Positions 8,186-20,111 of a stretch of 64,000 nt of DNA are shown piece after piece. The notes beneath the pieces were generated by a model, which searched no databases, was not told the origin of the DNA, and saw only the letters and a list, made by a program, of their open reading frames with translations. The stretch is taken from NCBI GenBank assembly GCA_942636505.2, contig CALOGB020000126.1, positions 1 through 64,000 of the forward strand, written 5' to 3'. Position 1 is the first letter of the stretch. Every line of letters starts with the position of its first letter. A program made the translations under genes and the position numbers. Origin of the DNA: an uncultured bacterium (GTDB taxonomy: Bacteria; Pseudomonadota; Alphaproteobacteria; Sphingomonadales; Sphingomonadaceae).

Positions 8186-9504
8186 ATGCTGGTCGTCTAC
8201 GCCTCGCAGACCGGCAATGCCGAACGCATTGCTCGGTTGAGCGCCGCCGCCTTTCCCAGCGCGACCGTCCGTGCGCTGGCGACGCAGGACCAGGACAGCC
8301 TGCGCGCCGCCCGCCGCGCGCTGTTCGTGGTCGCGACCTACGGCGAAGGCGACGCCCCCGATCGCGCCCGCAAGTTCGAAGCGACGACGATGGCCGCCCC
8401 GATCGACATCGGTGCGCTCGACTATGCCGTGCTGGCGCTAGGCGATCGCGAATATCCGGATTTCTGCGCATTCGGACACCGTGTCGACGCGTGGCTTCAT
8501 GCAAGCGGTGGTCGACGGCTGTTCGACCGCGTCGATCTCGATGGCGCGGACATCGACGCCGAACGACATTGGCAGCAACAGCTGTCCGCGATCGCCGGCG
8601 CGGCGATCCAGCCCGACTGGCAACGCGCGGACTATACGCCGTGGACGCTCGTATCGCGCGAGCACGTCAATTCGGGCAGCCCAGGCGGCGCGGTCTACCG
8701 GGTCGTGCTGACACCCGACACCCCGACAACTTGGGCACCAGGTGCGATCGCCGAGGTTCTGCCACGCCACGACCCGGCACGCGTCGATCGCTGGCTGGCT
8801 CGCGTCGGTCGGTGCGACGATTCCACGTTACGTGAGACGCTTCTGGACAAGATACTGCCTGACGACGAAGGCGACCGCCCCGCCCCGCCCCGCAACAGGC
8901 CCTCGCGCACCGCGACTACTCGATCGCCTCGATCGCAGCCTCCGGCGCGGTCGAACTGCTGGTCCGCGCGTGTCCCGCTCCAGATGGAGGGCTCGGGATC
9001 GGTTCCGGCTGGTTGACGAAGGTTGCGCCGATCGGCGGCCCCATCCTACTGCGTATCCGCGAAAACCCAGGGTTCGGGCCGGCCGACCCGACGGTACCGA
9101 TCGTTCTAATCGGAAACGGCACCGGACTTGCCGGCTTGATGGCGCATCTGCGCGCACGGGCGGCCGTCGGCGGCGCCCCGGCACGGCTGCTGTACGGCGA
9201 GCGGTCGGGTGCTCACGACCGACCTTTTGCCGCGGAACTGGAAACGCTGTCCAACAATGGCCCACTGATCAGGATCGACCGTGCGTTCTCGCGCGACACG
9301 GAGTGTAGCCGTTACGTCCAGCACCTCGTCGCCGATACTGCCGACGAGATGCTCGAATGGGCGGATCGTGGTGCGGCGATCTATGTGTGCGGCAGCCTTG
9401 CCGGCATGGCGAGCGCCGTCGATGCGGCGTTGCGCGCCATCCTAGGCGATGCGCGACTTGAGGAGATGGCCGAACAGGGCGGATATTGTCGCGATATCTA
9501 TTAG
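8186..9504 (+). pseudogene. Sulfite-reductase-type flavoprotein (FMN/FAD/NADPH), frameshifted at a CCCCG repeat
   Basis: An NADPH-dependent diflavin reductase resembling the sulfite reductase alpha subunit, broken into two frames. The first (8186 to about 8890) has a flavodoxin domain (MLVVYASQTGNAERIA, VVATYGEGDAPDRA, LALGDREYPDFC) and the start of the FAD domain. The second (to 9504) has R-D-Y-S-I-A-S flavin-binding, GSGWLT, IGNGTGLAGL, YVCGSLAGMA and a C-terminal CRDIY. The junction is three tandem CCCCG units (8878-8892). Removing exactly one unit joins the frames as DRPAPQQALAHRDYSIAS and gives a 437-residue protein. So it is a recent slippage mutant, a phase-variable gene or a sequencing error. 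No good ribosome-binding site precedes 8186, and a membrane PepSY portion found in some relatives is absent. Confidence 0.85.
8878..8892. repeat. (CCCCG)x3 pentanucleotide repeat at a frameshift
   Basis: Three perfect CCCCG units inside the flavoprotein gene. Because five is not a multiple of three, each gain or loss of a unit changes the frame. Two units would keep the downstream FAD/NADPH domain in frame with the flavodoxin domain. Confidence 0.85.
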
Positions 9505-10280
9505 GCAGGTCCCAGAGTCACGGCAGCCGAACGGTCCCTGTCCCTAGCGAGGGCGATCAGAAGCACGATGGCGACCCCGAGAACGACCGATGCCAGCGGA
9601 CGGCTGAAGGCCAACCCACCATGATCGACCGGCTTGTCGAGGAAATCTCCCACCGCGGCACCTAGCGGGCGGGTCAGGATGAAGGCGGTCCAGAACAGGG
9701 TGACCCGGCTGACGCTTGTCTTGGCGTACAGCAGCACCAGCAGGGCAAGGCCGGCCGAGAAGATGGCTGCCGCGCCTATGTAGCCGAGCCCGCCGGTATC
9801 GGCGAACCAGTCGCCTAGCGCGGTGCCGAGCGTCTGCGAGACGGTAATCGTGATCCAGTAGAACAGTTCCGCACGCGGTTCGTGCACTGTCTCGACCGCG
9901 ATCGAGCCGAGCGTGCGATACCAGGCGAACAGCGCCACCAGGACGAGCGTCAGCAGCAACGCGGACCCGCCAACATAGCCGATCCCGAGCAAGCGGGTGG
10001 CGAAGTCCGCCATCGTCGTGCCCGCGGTGGTCGAGGCGATGATCGTCGCCCAATAGAGGAACGACCGATAGCGCGTCGCGCCGATCTGCAAGGCGACCAG
10101 GATGACCAGCGCACCGAGGAAGATTGCGCTGCCGACCAGATAGCCGAGGTTCATCGACATGCTGACGGTATCGCCGGCGGTCTCACCCAGCGTCGTCGCG
10201 AGGATCTTGATGATCCAGAAACCGAGCGTGACTGCCGGCACCTTGATGATGGCGGCGCGGGCGGGGTCTGACAGCGGCAT
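9501..10280 (-). CDS. COG4705/DUF347 multi-helix membrane protein
   Basis: A 259-residue integral membrane protein with about eight hydrophobic helices in repeated units. Each unit carries a variant of KVPAVTLGFWIIKILATTLGETAGD; later copies read FYWITITVSQTLGTALGDWFAD and FWTAFILTRPLGAAVGDFLD. This repeat (T-x-G-x-x-x-x-D at a helix end) defines DUF347, seen in COG4705 'membrane-anchored' proteins. The start at 10280 gives the normal N-terminus; the frame is open for another 119 codons upstream, but that part has no recognisable content. It is convergent with the flavoprotein, their stop codons overlapping by 3-4 bp. The function is not established. Confidence 0.85.
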   Translation of the reverse strand: MPLSDPARAAIIKVPAVTLGFWIIKILATTLGETAGDTVSMSMNLGYLVGSAIFLGALVILVALQIGATRYRSFLYWATIIASTTAGTTMADFATRLLGIGYVGGSALLLTLVLVALFAWYRTLGSIAVETVHEPRAELFYWITITVSQTLGTALGDWFADTGGLGYIGAAAIFSAGLALLVLLYAKTSVSRVTLFWTAFILTRPLGAAVGDFLDKPVDHGGLAFSRPLASVVLGVAIVLLIALARDRDRSAAVTLGPA

Positions 10281-11025
10281 CGGGCGATCTCCAACGAACG
10301 GCGCGGCATCTAGACCTTTGCTGGCACGGCGCGAAGAGGCGCCTGCAGACATTGGGAAATGATGTAGTGCCGCAAGCTGCTCTCGATCGGGCGCCGCCAA
10401 GCGGGAGCATGACCCTGATACGCCCGATCCTGATGTTCGCGCACTGGTATCGTCCGGAAACCGGCCGGCGGCATCGCTTGTTGCGTCGGCGAAGACCGAG
10501 GCAGTCGCCATAAAGCCGATGTGCTCGAACCAATGTTGCCTGCCGACGCGCAAGCCCGGATTGGCATCGTCGCGGTCCGGGTCTCTAGCGGCGGCACGTG
10601 TTGGTTTTTGGAAAGCGGTAGTCCATGCCGTTCGCAATCACCCCCCTATTCCGGAACAACGATCCGGCTTCGGTGAAGGCTCAGCGTGAACCTTCTTTGC
10701 CAGGATCAGGGCCGATGAGGTCGACAAACTCGCCGACCGGGCCGAGTCCGATCGCGACGAGCAAGGTGTGATCGGGATAGACGAGAGTGAACTCGTCAAA
10801 CCCGAACCCATCGGGCCGTTGAAAGCGGATAGCCTGCGAACGCCGAGCAGCCGTAGGCGGCGGCGGGAGATTACCCCCATGCTGCAATGACCCACCCGCT
10901 ATCGCGGACATGCGCGATGGGTTTCAGTCGGTCTCTGCTCTCGCACACATCCGCAACTGTCGGCGTTGCACCGCTCGTCCGTCCAGGTCCAACGCTAAAC
11001 CTTTAGAGACAGCCCTCCGAAAAGC
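10281..11025. other. 745-bp gap without a supportable gene
   Basis: Open frames exist on the minus strand (an extension of the COG4705 frame to 10637 and a 76-codon frame at 10681-10911), but none has a convincing start or family resemblance. The second ends with a mildly protein-like stretch (DEFTLVYPDHTLLVAIGLG) that I cannot assign. The upstream promoter of the COG4705 gene should lie in 10281-10400. Confidence 0.5.
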
Positions 11026-12591
11026 TCAGGGCTGCTCCCCGACCGGGGCGACATACTCTCCCATGTCGGGCACATCGTCCTGCGGCTCTCCACGCTGCAG
11101 GTTCGAGTGGCGGATGCCGTAGGCGAAATATAGCACCACCCCGCCCGCCATGTACCAGAGGAAGAACACCAGCACCTTCATCGGCACCGTCGTGATCAGG
11201 TAGACGCACGACGCGATGCCGAGCAGGGGCACCACCGGATAGAGCGGTACGGTGAAGCCACGCGGCAAATCGGGCGCGGCGCGACGCAGATAGATGACCG
11301 ACAGGCAGACGATCGAGAACGCCGACAGCGTCCCGACCGAAGTCATGTCGCCAAGCACGTTGATGTCGAAGAACCCCGCCGCCACCGCGGTGATGATGCC
11401 GACCAGCACCGTGTTGACATAGGGTGTCTTGAACGTCGGGTGCACGGTCGCGAACACCCGCGGCAACAGGCCGTCGCGCGCCATCGTGTAGAAGATCCGG
11501 GTCTGGCCGTACATCAGCACCAGCACCACCGACGTCAGGCCGATGATCGCGCCGATCTTGATGAGCTTGGCGAGCCAGCTCCAGGTCGGGCCGAAACTGT
11601 CGACGACAACGGCGACCGGATCGGGCACGTTCAGCGCGGTATAGGGCACCAGCAGGGTCATGATCGCGGCGACGAGCATGTAGATCAGCGTGCAGACGAC
11701 CAGCGCCCCGATGATCCCGAACGGCATGTCCTTCTTCGGATCCTTCGCCTCCTGCCCCGCCGTCGATATCGCCTCGAAACCGACATAGGCGAAGAACACG
11801 ATCGAGGCGGCGCGCATGATGCCGTCGACGCCGAACTTGCCGTCGCCCTGGCTAGCCGGGATGAACGGCGTCCAGTTGCGCGCCACAAGCTCGTTGAAGT
11901 GCGACAGGACGATCGCGCCGCCGACCGCGATGAAGGCGACCAGCACGCCGACCTTGATCGCGACGATGATCGTGTTGACCTTGGCCGATTCCGCCACGCC
12001 TCGCACCAGCAGCGCGGCGAGGGCGAGGCAGATCAGGAACGCCGGCAGGTTGAAGATCGTCGTCACCGGCTGGCCGTCGACCAGCACCGGCACGCCGCCC
12101 CGCATCAGGGGGTACCCGGCCGGTCCGGTGAACTGCGGCGGAATGTGCACGCCGAAATCGGCCAGCAGGCTGACGACATAGCCCGACCAGCCGACCGCTA
12201 CCACCGACGCCGCCAGCCCGTATTCGAGCATCAGCAGCGCGCCCATCATCCACGCGACGAACTCGCCCAGCGTCGTGTAGCCATAGGTGTAGGCAGAGCC
12301 AGACACCGGCAATGTCGATGAAAGCTCGGCGTAGCAAAGCCCGGCAAACGCACAGACGATACCTGCCACGACGAACGACAACAGCACCGCCGGTCCGGCG
12401 TGCAACGCGGCCGCCGAGCCGGTGCGCACGAAGATGCCCGCGCCGATGATGCAGCCGATGCCCAGCATCAGCAGGTTCCATTTGCCCAGCGTACGCTTCA
12501 GCTCGCTGGCCGCGGTTTCCCGCTGCACCTGCGCGATGGACTTGCGCGCGAACATGCGCTCGACGATGCCCCTCGCGGCCTTGGTTGCCAT
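11026..12591 (-). CDS. APC-superfamily amino acid permease
   Basis: A 521-residue inner-membrane transporter with about 12-14 helices. The first helix carries GIGCIIGAGIFVRTG, the unwound substrate-binding motif of APC permeases, and FFAYVGFEAISTAGQEAKDP matches the helix-6 region of cationic amino acid transporter (CAT)-like members. The soluble N-terminus (to about residue 30) contains R-T-L-G-K-W-N typical of this subgroup. It probably imports an amino acid with protons; specificity cannot be read. The start at 12591 (MATKAARG) has a G-rich site just upstream. It is divergent from katG. Confidence 0.9.
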   Translation of the reverse strand: MATKAARGIVERMFARKSIAQVQRETAASELKRTLGKWNLLMLGIGCIIGAGIFVRTGSAAALHAGPAVLLSFVVAGIVCAFAGLCYAELSSTLPVSGSAYTYGYTTLGEFVAWMMGALLMLEYGLAASVVAVGWSGYVVSLLADFGVHIPPQFTGPAGYPLMRGGVPVLVDGQPVTTIFNLPAFLICLALAALLVRGVAESAKVNTIIVAIKVGVLVAFIAVGGAIVLSHFNELVARNWTPFIPASQGDGKFGVDGIMRAASIVFFAYVGFEAISTAGQEAKDPKKDMPFGIIGALVVCTLIYMLVAAIMTLLVPYTALNVPDPVAVVVDSFGPTWSWLAKLIKIGAIIGLTSVVLVLMYGQTRIFYTMARDGLLPRVFATVHPTFKTPYVNTVLVGIITAVAAGFFDINVLGDMTSVGTLSAFSIVCLSVIYLRRAAPDLPRGFTVPLYPVVPLLGIASCVYLITTVPMKVLVFFLWYMAGGVVLYFAYGIRHSNLQRGEPQDDVPDMGEYVAPVGEQP

Positions 12592-12858
12592 GTTTCCCCC
12601 GGGGTCAGATAAGCCAGCCAACGCGTCTAAGCGCAGCGACCAACCGGGACAACGCAATCTTGCTGCTTTCTAAGGGGTTAGCGTTTCGAAGCCCGTGGCA
12701 AACACACGGCTCCCCTGCGCTCCGCAACGCGACACTCGACCAGCGTTGGTGATCGACTGCTGTCATCAATCGTATCCGAATAATCGATTGGACAAATGTC
12801 GGTCATTTCCTGCATCCTCCGATCACGCAGGTAACACTGATTGAGAGAGGACGCCGAC

Positions 12859-15084
<2,226 letters not shown>

Positions 15085-15102
15085 GCTTCGGTGACATGAA
15101 TA

Positions 15103-15146
15103 TAAGCCGTGGTGGTTCGGACAGTGTTCCGGAACACCACGGCTTA
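15103..15146 (+). terminator. Hairpin downstream of katG
   Basis: TAAGCCGTGGTG (15103-15114) pairs perfectly with CACCACGGCTTA (15135-15146) around a 20-nt loop that can pair further with one bulge. It lies 18 bp after the katG stop. No T-run follows, so it may be a rho-independent-like terminator or an RNA-stabilising stem. Confidence 0.65.
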
Positions 15147-15548
15147 GCTATGACTGGCCTATGTAGTTCATAGGTAATTACACGGTACCCGATCCGCGAT
15201 TGCAGCTGGGGCTATTGCGCTACACAGGTATGCGAGACGGTCTGCGAAAGCGCCGGTGATGAGATCTTCGCGAGGACGGTCCCGTTCGTCACGCCGTTTC
15301 AGCAACGCCTAAAGACACCCGTTCCGGCGGTAGACAGACGCATCGCGTGATCGTGACAGGACCAGCCAGAGAGGCCGATTTCGACAGGTTCCTGGCGATG
15401 CTCATCGACCCAACCAAAGTTACGCAGATGCCTTAGCTCACGGCGCAGTTCGTATGAGCAATTTTGCGCTAAATTTTACAGTTCTCGAGAAGGGCTCGGG
15501 AGGAGACGGAACCCTAACGTCTCGTAATTCTCGACGATGACGTGAGCA
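15147..15548. other. 402-bp gap between katG and kduD
   Basis: Nothing convincing is coded here. A short plus-strand frame near 15346-15436 reads VIVTGPAREADFDRFLAML but lacks a start and a family match. The kduD gene ends at 15549. Confidence 0.5.
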
Positions 15549-16304
15549 TCACCGTGCGAGCCAGCCGCCATCGACGGCAAGGATGTGGCCCTGGACGTAG
15601 TTGGCTGCCGCCGACGACAGGAACACCGCCGCACCGCCGAGATCGCTCGCGTCACCCCATTTGCCTGCCGGGATGCGGTCGAGGATCGAGCGGTTGCGGG
15701 TCTCGTCCGCCTGTAGCGCGGCGGTGTTGTTCGTCGCGATGTATCCCGGTGCGATCGCGTTGACGTTGACGCCCTTGGCCGCCCACTCGTTCGCGAGCAG
15801 CTTCGTAAGGCCGCCGATCCCCGACTTGGACGCAGTGTAGCTCGGCACGCGGATACCGCCTTGGAAGGTCAGCATCGAGGCAATGTTGACGATCTTGCCG
15901 CCACCGTTCGCGATCATGTGGCGACCAGCGGCCTGGCACAGGAAGAACACCGACTTGAGGTTGGTGTCGATCACCGCGTCCCAGTCGGCTTCGGTGAAGT
16001 CGACCGCGTCGGCGCGGCGGATGATGCCGGCGTTGTTGATCAGGATGTAGAGACCGCCGAGCTTGGCCACGGTCTCGTCGACGACGCGCTGGACCGGTTC
16101 GATCGTCGACAGGTCCGCGGAGACGATCTCCGCTTTCCGCCCGAGCTCGCGGATCTGCGCGACGGTATCCTCGGCGGGGGTGCGGCCGACACAGGCGACG
16201 TCCGCTCCAGCGGTCGCCAGCGCAACCGCGATCGCTTGGCCGATGCCGGTGTTCGCGCCGGTGACGATGGCGACCTTGCCGGTCAGGTCGAAGGGATTTG
16301 TCAT
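15549..16304 (-). CDS. kduD: 2-dehydro-3-deoxy-D-gluconate 5-dehydrogenase KduD
   Basis: A 251-residue classical short-chain dehydrogenase converting 3-deoxy-D-glycero-2,5-hexodiulosonate to 2-keto-3-deoxygluconate in pectin catabolism. It has the nucleotide loop T-G-A-N-T-G-I-G, the NNAG motif (INNAGIIRR), catalytic Y-T-A-S-K and a DGGW C-terminus. R-R-A-D-A-V-D-F-T and NNTAALQAD are typical of KduD. The start at 16304 follows GAGAGAAAGC. Its position directly downstream of kduI supports the assignment; two GC-rich hairpins separate them. NAD(H) is the usual cofactor. Confidence 0.92.
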   Translation of the reverse strand: MTNPFDLTGKVAIVTGANTGIGQAIAVALATAGADVACVGRTPAEDTVAQIRELGRKAEIVSADLSTIEPVQRVVDETVAKLGGLYILINNAGIIRRADAVDFTEADWDAVIDTNLKSVFFLCQAAGRHMIANGGGKIVNIASMLTFQGGIRVPSYTASKSGIGGLTKLLANEWAAKGVNVNAIAPGYIATNNTAALQADETRNRSILDRIPAGKWGDASDLGGAAVFLSSAAANYVQGHILAVDGGWLAR

Positions 16305-16319
16305 GCTTTCTCTCTCATT

Positions 16320-16412
16320 CCCCTCCCGCCTGCGGGAGGGGTTAGGGGAGGGGAATGCGGACCGACGCTCGTGGACACGCCCTCCCCCGACCCCTCCCGT
16401 GAACGGGAGGGG
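16320..16412. repeat. Pair of GC-rich palindromes between kduI and kduD
   Basis: Two 10-bp-arm hairpins: CCCCTCCCGC-CT-GCGGGAGGGG (16320-16341) and CCCCTCCCGT-GA-ACGGGAGGGG (16391-16412). Closely similar C/G-rich elements recur at 48743-48866 and, in another form, inside the GH115 gene. They look like dispersed REP-type intergenic repeats. Within an operon they may modulate kduD expression relative to kduI. Confidence 0.8.
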
Positions 16413-16420
16413 AGCAGAAG

Positions 16421-17263
16421 TTACGCGAGCTGGCAGATATCCAGGACGTTCATGTCGGTATAATCCTGGTTCTCGCCCGCCATCGCCCAGATGAACGCAT
16501 AGGCCTTGGTGCCCGAGCCCATGTGGATCGACCAAGGCGGGCTGATCACCGCTTCCTCGTTGCCCATGACGATGTGGCGGGTCGCCTCGCCCTCGCCCAT
16601 GTAGTGGAACACGCGGTCCTTCTCGAGATCGTCGAGCTCGAAGTAGAAATAGATCTCGCTGCGACGCTCATGGATATGCGGCGGCATCGTGTTCCAGACA
16701 GAGCCGGGCTTCAAAACCGTCAGCCCCATGACCAGCTGCGCGCTGTCGCAGATGCCGGGGATGACCATCTGGTAGATCGTCCGCTCGTTCGAGTCCTCCA
16801 GGCTGCCGCGCTCCAGCGTCGTCGCATCGCCGACCGAGATCACCCGCGTCGTGAACGCCTTGTGCGCGGGGCACGACGCCAGATAGAAACGTGCGCCGTC
16901 GCCGGAAAACTGCACGTCCTTGGCGCCCATCGTCACGTACAGGCAATCCTTGTTGCCGAGCGTGAACGTCTCGCCGTCGACCGTGACGGTGCCCGTGACC
17001 TTGCCGACGTTGACGACCGCGAGTTCGCGACGCTCCAGGAACGGGTGCCCTGCCGCCGATGCCGGCTCAGCCTGGTCGGGCAGCTTCACCGACTCGCTCG
17101 CCACCGCGACGCCGCCGATCACGAAGCGTTCGGCATGGGTGTAGTTGAGCACGCACTCACCGTTGCGGAACAGGTCCTGGATCAGGTACCGGTCGCGCAG
17201 TTCGTCGTTGGAGACGCACTCCATCATGTCGGGATGCGTGGCGTAATACGTGCGGTCGTACAT
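16421..17263 (-). CDS. kduI: 5-dehydro-4-deoxy-D-glucuronate isomerase KduI
   Basis: A 280-residue cupin enzyme that isomerises 5-keto-4-deoxyuronate (from unsaturated galacturonate) to the diulosonate used by KduD. The bicupin body includes the metal-binding run [10 protein letters not shown] and a later H-x-x-x-G near WSIHMGSG, expected to hold zinc. Length and ends ([14 protein letters not shown] to [11 protein letters not shown]) match the family. The start at 17263 is chosen from this canonical N-terminus. It forms a minus-strand unit with kduD. Confidence 0.96.
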   Translation of the reverse strand: MYDRTYYATHPDMMECVSNDELRDRYLIQDLFRNGECVLNYTHAERFVIGGVAVASESVKLPDQAEPASAAGHPFLERRELAVVNVGKVTGTVTVDGETFTLGNKDCLYVTMGAKDVQFSGDGARFYLASCPAHKAFTTRVISVGDATTLERGSLEDSNERTIYQMVIPGICDSAQLVMGLTVLKPGSVWNTMPPHIHERRSEIYFYFELDDLEKDRVFHYMGEGEATRHIVMGNEEAVISPPWSIHMGSGTKAYAFIWAMAGENQDYTDMNVLDICQLA

Positions 17264-17373
17264 GCGGGACTCCGATGGCCGAGAGATGAATGCCGGAAGC
17301 AACACCCCAGTTAATAGAACCGATACTGCTCCGCATATTTTGGCGCAAGTGACCACAATACGGGATTTCTAAA

Positions 17374-20100
17374 TCAGTCGCGACCAGCGTCGCCGAGGCG
17401 GCGTTTGCCCAATGCCTCCGGCGATTGGATGGTCGCGCGGTCGAGCGCCTCGGGGATCAGCGCCATGCACTGGATCGCGGCGAGACCCCATTGCGCGGAC
17501 GCGTTGGTCGAAACGCCGGGCCATTCGGTGACGTGCCCCTCGGTATGTCGCAGATCGGTCGGCCATGTGCCGAGCCCCGCATCGCCGGACAGGAATTCGC
17601 CTGCCGCCCGGGCAGCGAGCGTCGCATCCTGCGTTTCGTGCGCGACGTACGCAGTCAGTCGCGAATGCGCTTCGCGGAGGTTGCGGGGGCCGAACGGTGC
17701 ACCGAATTTTGCCAGGTATTCCGCCTGGGGCGCGTTGTACCACCGGCAGTAATCAAGCCATGCCGTCCGGTAACGCGGCACATCGAGCAGGCGGATCAGT
17801 TCGGAACTCACCTCGACCGCACCAAACACCGCGTTCAGATGCGAGAGCCGGATACCGCGATTCTGGTCGACGAACCGTCCCGAGGCGAGATCGAACGGCG
17901 CGCTGCCGGTCATCCAGCCGTGCGTCAGGCGGCCGATGCTATCAAGCCCCGCGACGATCCGGTCGCGCCAGCGAGTGTCGCCGGTCCGCTCCCATTCGGT
18001 CAGCCACGCCGCGGCAAGCGGGCACCAGGTCGTCCCGAAGGTCATCTCGATCGTACCCGTCGGCAGCACAGGCTTCTTGGCACCCGGTACCTTCCGCCCG
18101 ATCTCGACCTGCTGGAGCGTCTGGTCGGAGGTGAGCAGGTCGCGCATCAGGTCGCCGACGCGCTCGTCCGCGGTCAGGTAATAGAAGATACGGCGATAGC
18201 TCGCGTTGCTAACGCGCGGCTGTTTCGAGCTGTCGCTCCAATGCTGGACGCCGTGGCGCGTGCCCATCCCGGCGAAACGCCCGCCATGATACACGTCGAC
18301 CTCGCCAGTGTGGCGAGTCATCGCCTCGGCAAAGCGGAACGCCTGCGCGTTGCTGGTGCGCAGGACGGAATACCAGAGCCAGAGGTCGGGCGAGAGTTCG
18401 CTGTTATCCCACGCGAACCCGCCGATATCGTAGCGCCAGCGGTGCCGGTCGGTATCGTAGGTGTGCATGATGTCGCCGTGGTTCCAGAATCCGTACCAGG
18501 CCCTGCGATCGACCTCGCCTGCATAGAAATCGATTAGGTTGGCGAGCTGGTTCTCGATCGCGGTGCGGTTCGGCGTCGAGCGATCGGGCAGGCCCCAGTC
18601 GCCAAAGACGTGCGCGGCGTGCAGGTGCTCGGGGCTCGCCATCAATTGCGGCGGTGTCGCTTGAGCCTTCGCCATCTGCGCGAGCGTCGCGGTGTCGGGT
18701 GTCGCAGGCAGCGCCCAGAGCGTCAGTTCGCTAGTCCGCGCGATGCCCGACGCATCGTCCCAGCCGGGCTCGTAATCCTCATAGGTGACGGACAGGCCCT
18801 CGTTCTGCGCGGCGAATTCCTCCATCCCCATTGTGCCGTGATAGGGACGCAGGTCCATCGCTGGCGCCTCGGGCGACCATAGCCAGGCGGTCAACTGCGC
18901 GGTGTCGTGGTCTGCGCCATCGATGTGAAGCGCGGTCGGATGACGCTGCCAGAAATAGCGCTGGCCGAGCGCGACGCCGCCGTTGGGACCGCCGACATAC
19001 GCAAGACCCGGCGCCCGCGCGCCCTCGTCGGCGTCGATCCAGCCCTGGCCGGGCGCGGTTCGCTTCGTCAACTGCCATCCATTGGCGTTCGGCTGTTCGA
19101 GCCGGAAGTCGCCCCAGGCGGGGATCCGGTCGAGCGTGTCGCGGACCGATGGTGCCATCGTTGCGACCGGCGGGGTCGCGTGTCCGGCGATCTGCGCCTC
19201 GCGGAACGCCCGGCCGGGGTCGCGACGCAGGCCGGTGAGCGGGCGGATACCCTCGGCGAACATCTGCCCATCGGTGGCGATGCGGACATGGCGATCGTGG
19301 AGTGCGCCACGCATCGGCACGGACGCCTGTACGCCGAGGCTCGCGAGGAAATCGTGCCCCGCATTGCCGTCGAACACGAAGCTGTGGACGATCCGCAACG
19401 CCGCCGATCCGGCATAGGCGTAGAGCCGCACGGTAAAGGGGAGCCAGCGACGATCGGCCATCGCGTGCCGCCCCTCGATCTTGACGACCGCGCGGACGGG
19501 GCCGCGTTGCTCGATGGTGACCTTTTCGATCTCGCCGGCGAACGACACGGGTTCGCCGTGGAGCGGGTCGGACTTTACGGAACCGACGAGAGAAACGGCG
19601 CCGAGTACGGGCCGCCCGGACTGGCTGGCCGAGCGGACCAATGCGGGGCCGGTGCGACCGATCTCCCAGCGCAAGTTGCCGACGTCGACGACCACGGCAT
19701 CGGTCGTCTCGGTGACCTTCACCGCGCGCGCTGGTGCCGTCGCCCGACCGCGCGTGACGATCAGGCCAGCGGGCGCGACATCGGCAGGTATCGCGTGCGC
19801 GCTCCACTTGATCGAGCCGTCGGGCCAGGTCGCGGTGGTCCAGGTCTGCGCGGGTATGTCGGCACCGTCGACGGTGCGAACCGCGAGCGCGGTGTTGCGC
19901 TTCAGCACGCCGCGCGGCCAGGCGACGCCGAACGTCTGCCCCATGTGCATCGTCGGCGTTGCCCCGTCGATCCAGCGTATCGCGGCAGACTGGAACGCAC
20001 GCGCAGGCGCGGCATCGAGCCGGACCGGCAGCAGCACGGTCGCACCGCCGAGCAGTGCGACCTTCAGCGTATCGCGCCGCGTAGGGTTCATTAAGGTCAT
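17374..20100 (-). CDS. Exo-rhamnogalacturonan lyase family protein (PL26-like), Tat-exported
   Basis: A 908-residue secreted polysaccharide lyase-like protein. The leader contains a twin-arginine (NPTRRDTLKVALLGGA), indicating Tat export. The N-terminal domain shows WPRGVLKRNTALAV and TWPDGSIKWSAHAIPA, matching the first beta domain of the Penicillium exo-rhamnogalacturonan lyase family. A large (alpha/alpha)-barrel-like region follows, with GFWNHGDIMHTYD, YDIGGFAWDN and THGWMTGSAPFD. It probably releases unsaturated disaccharides from RG-I ends by beta-elimination. The start at 20100 is preceded by GGAGA; an ATG at 20091 is also possible. It follows the DUF6250 gene by 11 bp and is likely co-transcribed with it. 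Confidence 0.82.
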   Translation of the reverse strand: MTLMNPTRRDTLKVALLGGATVLLPVRLDAAPARAFQSAAIRWIDGATPTMHMGQTFGVAWPRGVLKRNTALAVRTVDGADIPAQTWTTATWPDGSIKWSAHAIPADVAPAGLIVTRGRATAPARAVKVTETTDAVVVDVGNLRWEIGRTGPALVRSASQSGRPVLGAVSLVGSVKSDPLHGEPVSFAGEIEKVTIEQRGPVRAVVKIEGRHAMADRRWLPFTVRLYAYAGSAALRIVHSFVFDGNAGHDFLASLGVQASVPMRGALHDRHVRIATDGQMFAEGIRPLTGLRRDPGRAFREAQIAGHATPPVATMAPSVRDTLDRIPAWGDFRLEQPNANGWQLTKRTAPGQGWIDADEGARAPGLAYVGGPNGGVALGQRYFWQRHPTALHIDGADHDTAQLTAWLWSPEAPAMDLRPYHGTMGMEEFAAQNEGLSVTYEDYEPGWDDASGIARTSELTLWALPATPDTATLAQMAKAQATPPQLMASPEHLHAAHVFGDWGLPDRSTPNRTAIENQLANLIDFYAGEVDRRAWYGFWNHGDIMHTYDTDRHRWRYDIGGFAWDNSELSPDLWLWYSVLRTSNAQAFRFAEAMTRHTGEVDVYHGGRFAGMGTRHGVQHWSDSSKQPRVSNASYRRIFYYLTADERVGDLMRDLLTSDQTLQQVEIGRKVPGAKKPVLPTGTIEMTFGTTWCPLAAAWLTEWERTGDTRWRDRIVAGLDSIGRLTHGWMTGSAPFDLASGRFVDQNRGIRLSHLNAVFGAVEVSSELIRLLDVPRYRTAWLDYCRWYNAPQAEYLAKFGAPFGPRNLREAHSRLTAYVAHETQDATLAARAAGEFLSGDAGLGTWPTDLRHTEGHVTEWPGVSTNASAQWGLAAIQCMALIPEALDRATIQSPEALGKRRLGDAGRD

Positions 20101-20111
20101 GATCGTCTCCA

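Noticed and set aside
10681..10911. 76-codon minus-strand frame
   Set aside because: The last 30 residues look mildly protein-like, but there is no start signal, family match or partner.
15346..15436. Short plus-strand peptide VIVTGPAREADFDRFLAML in the katG-kduD gap
   Set aside because: About 29 codons, no ribosome-binding site and no family identified. Too short to call.
16320..16412. Possible CRISPR or intrinsic terminator between kduI and kduD
   Set aside because: Only two hairpins, no regular spacers and no T-run; they fit a REP-like doublet better.
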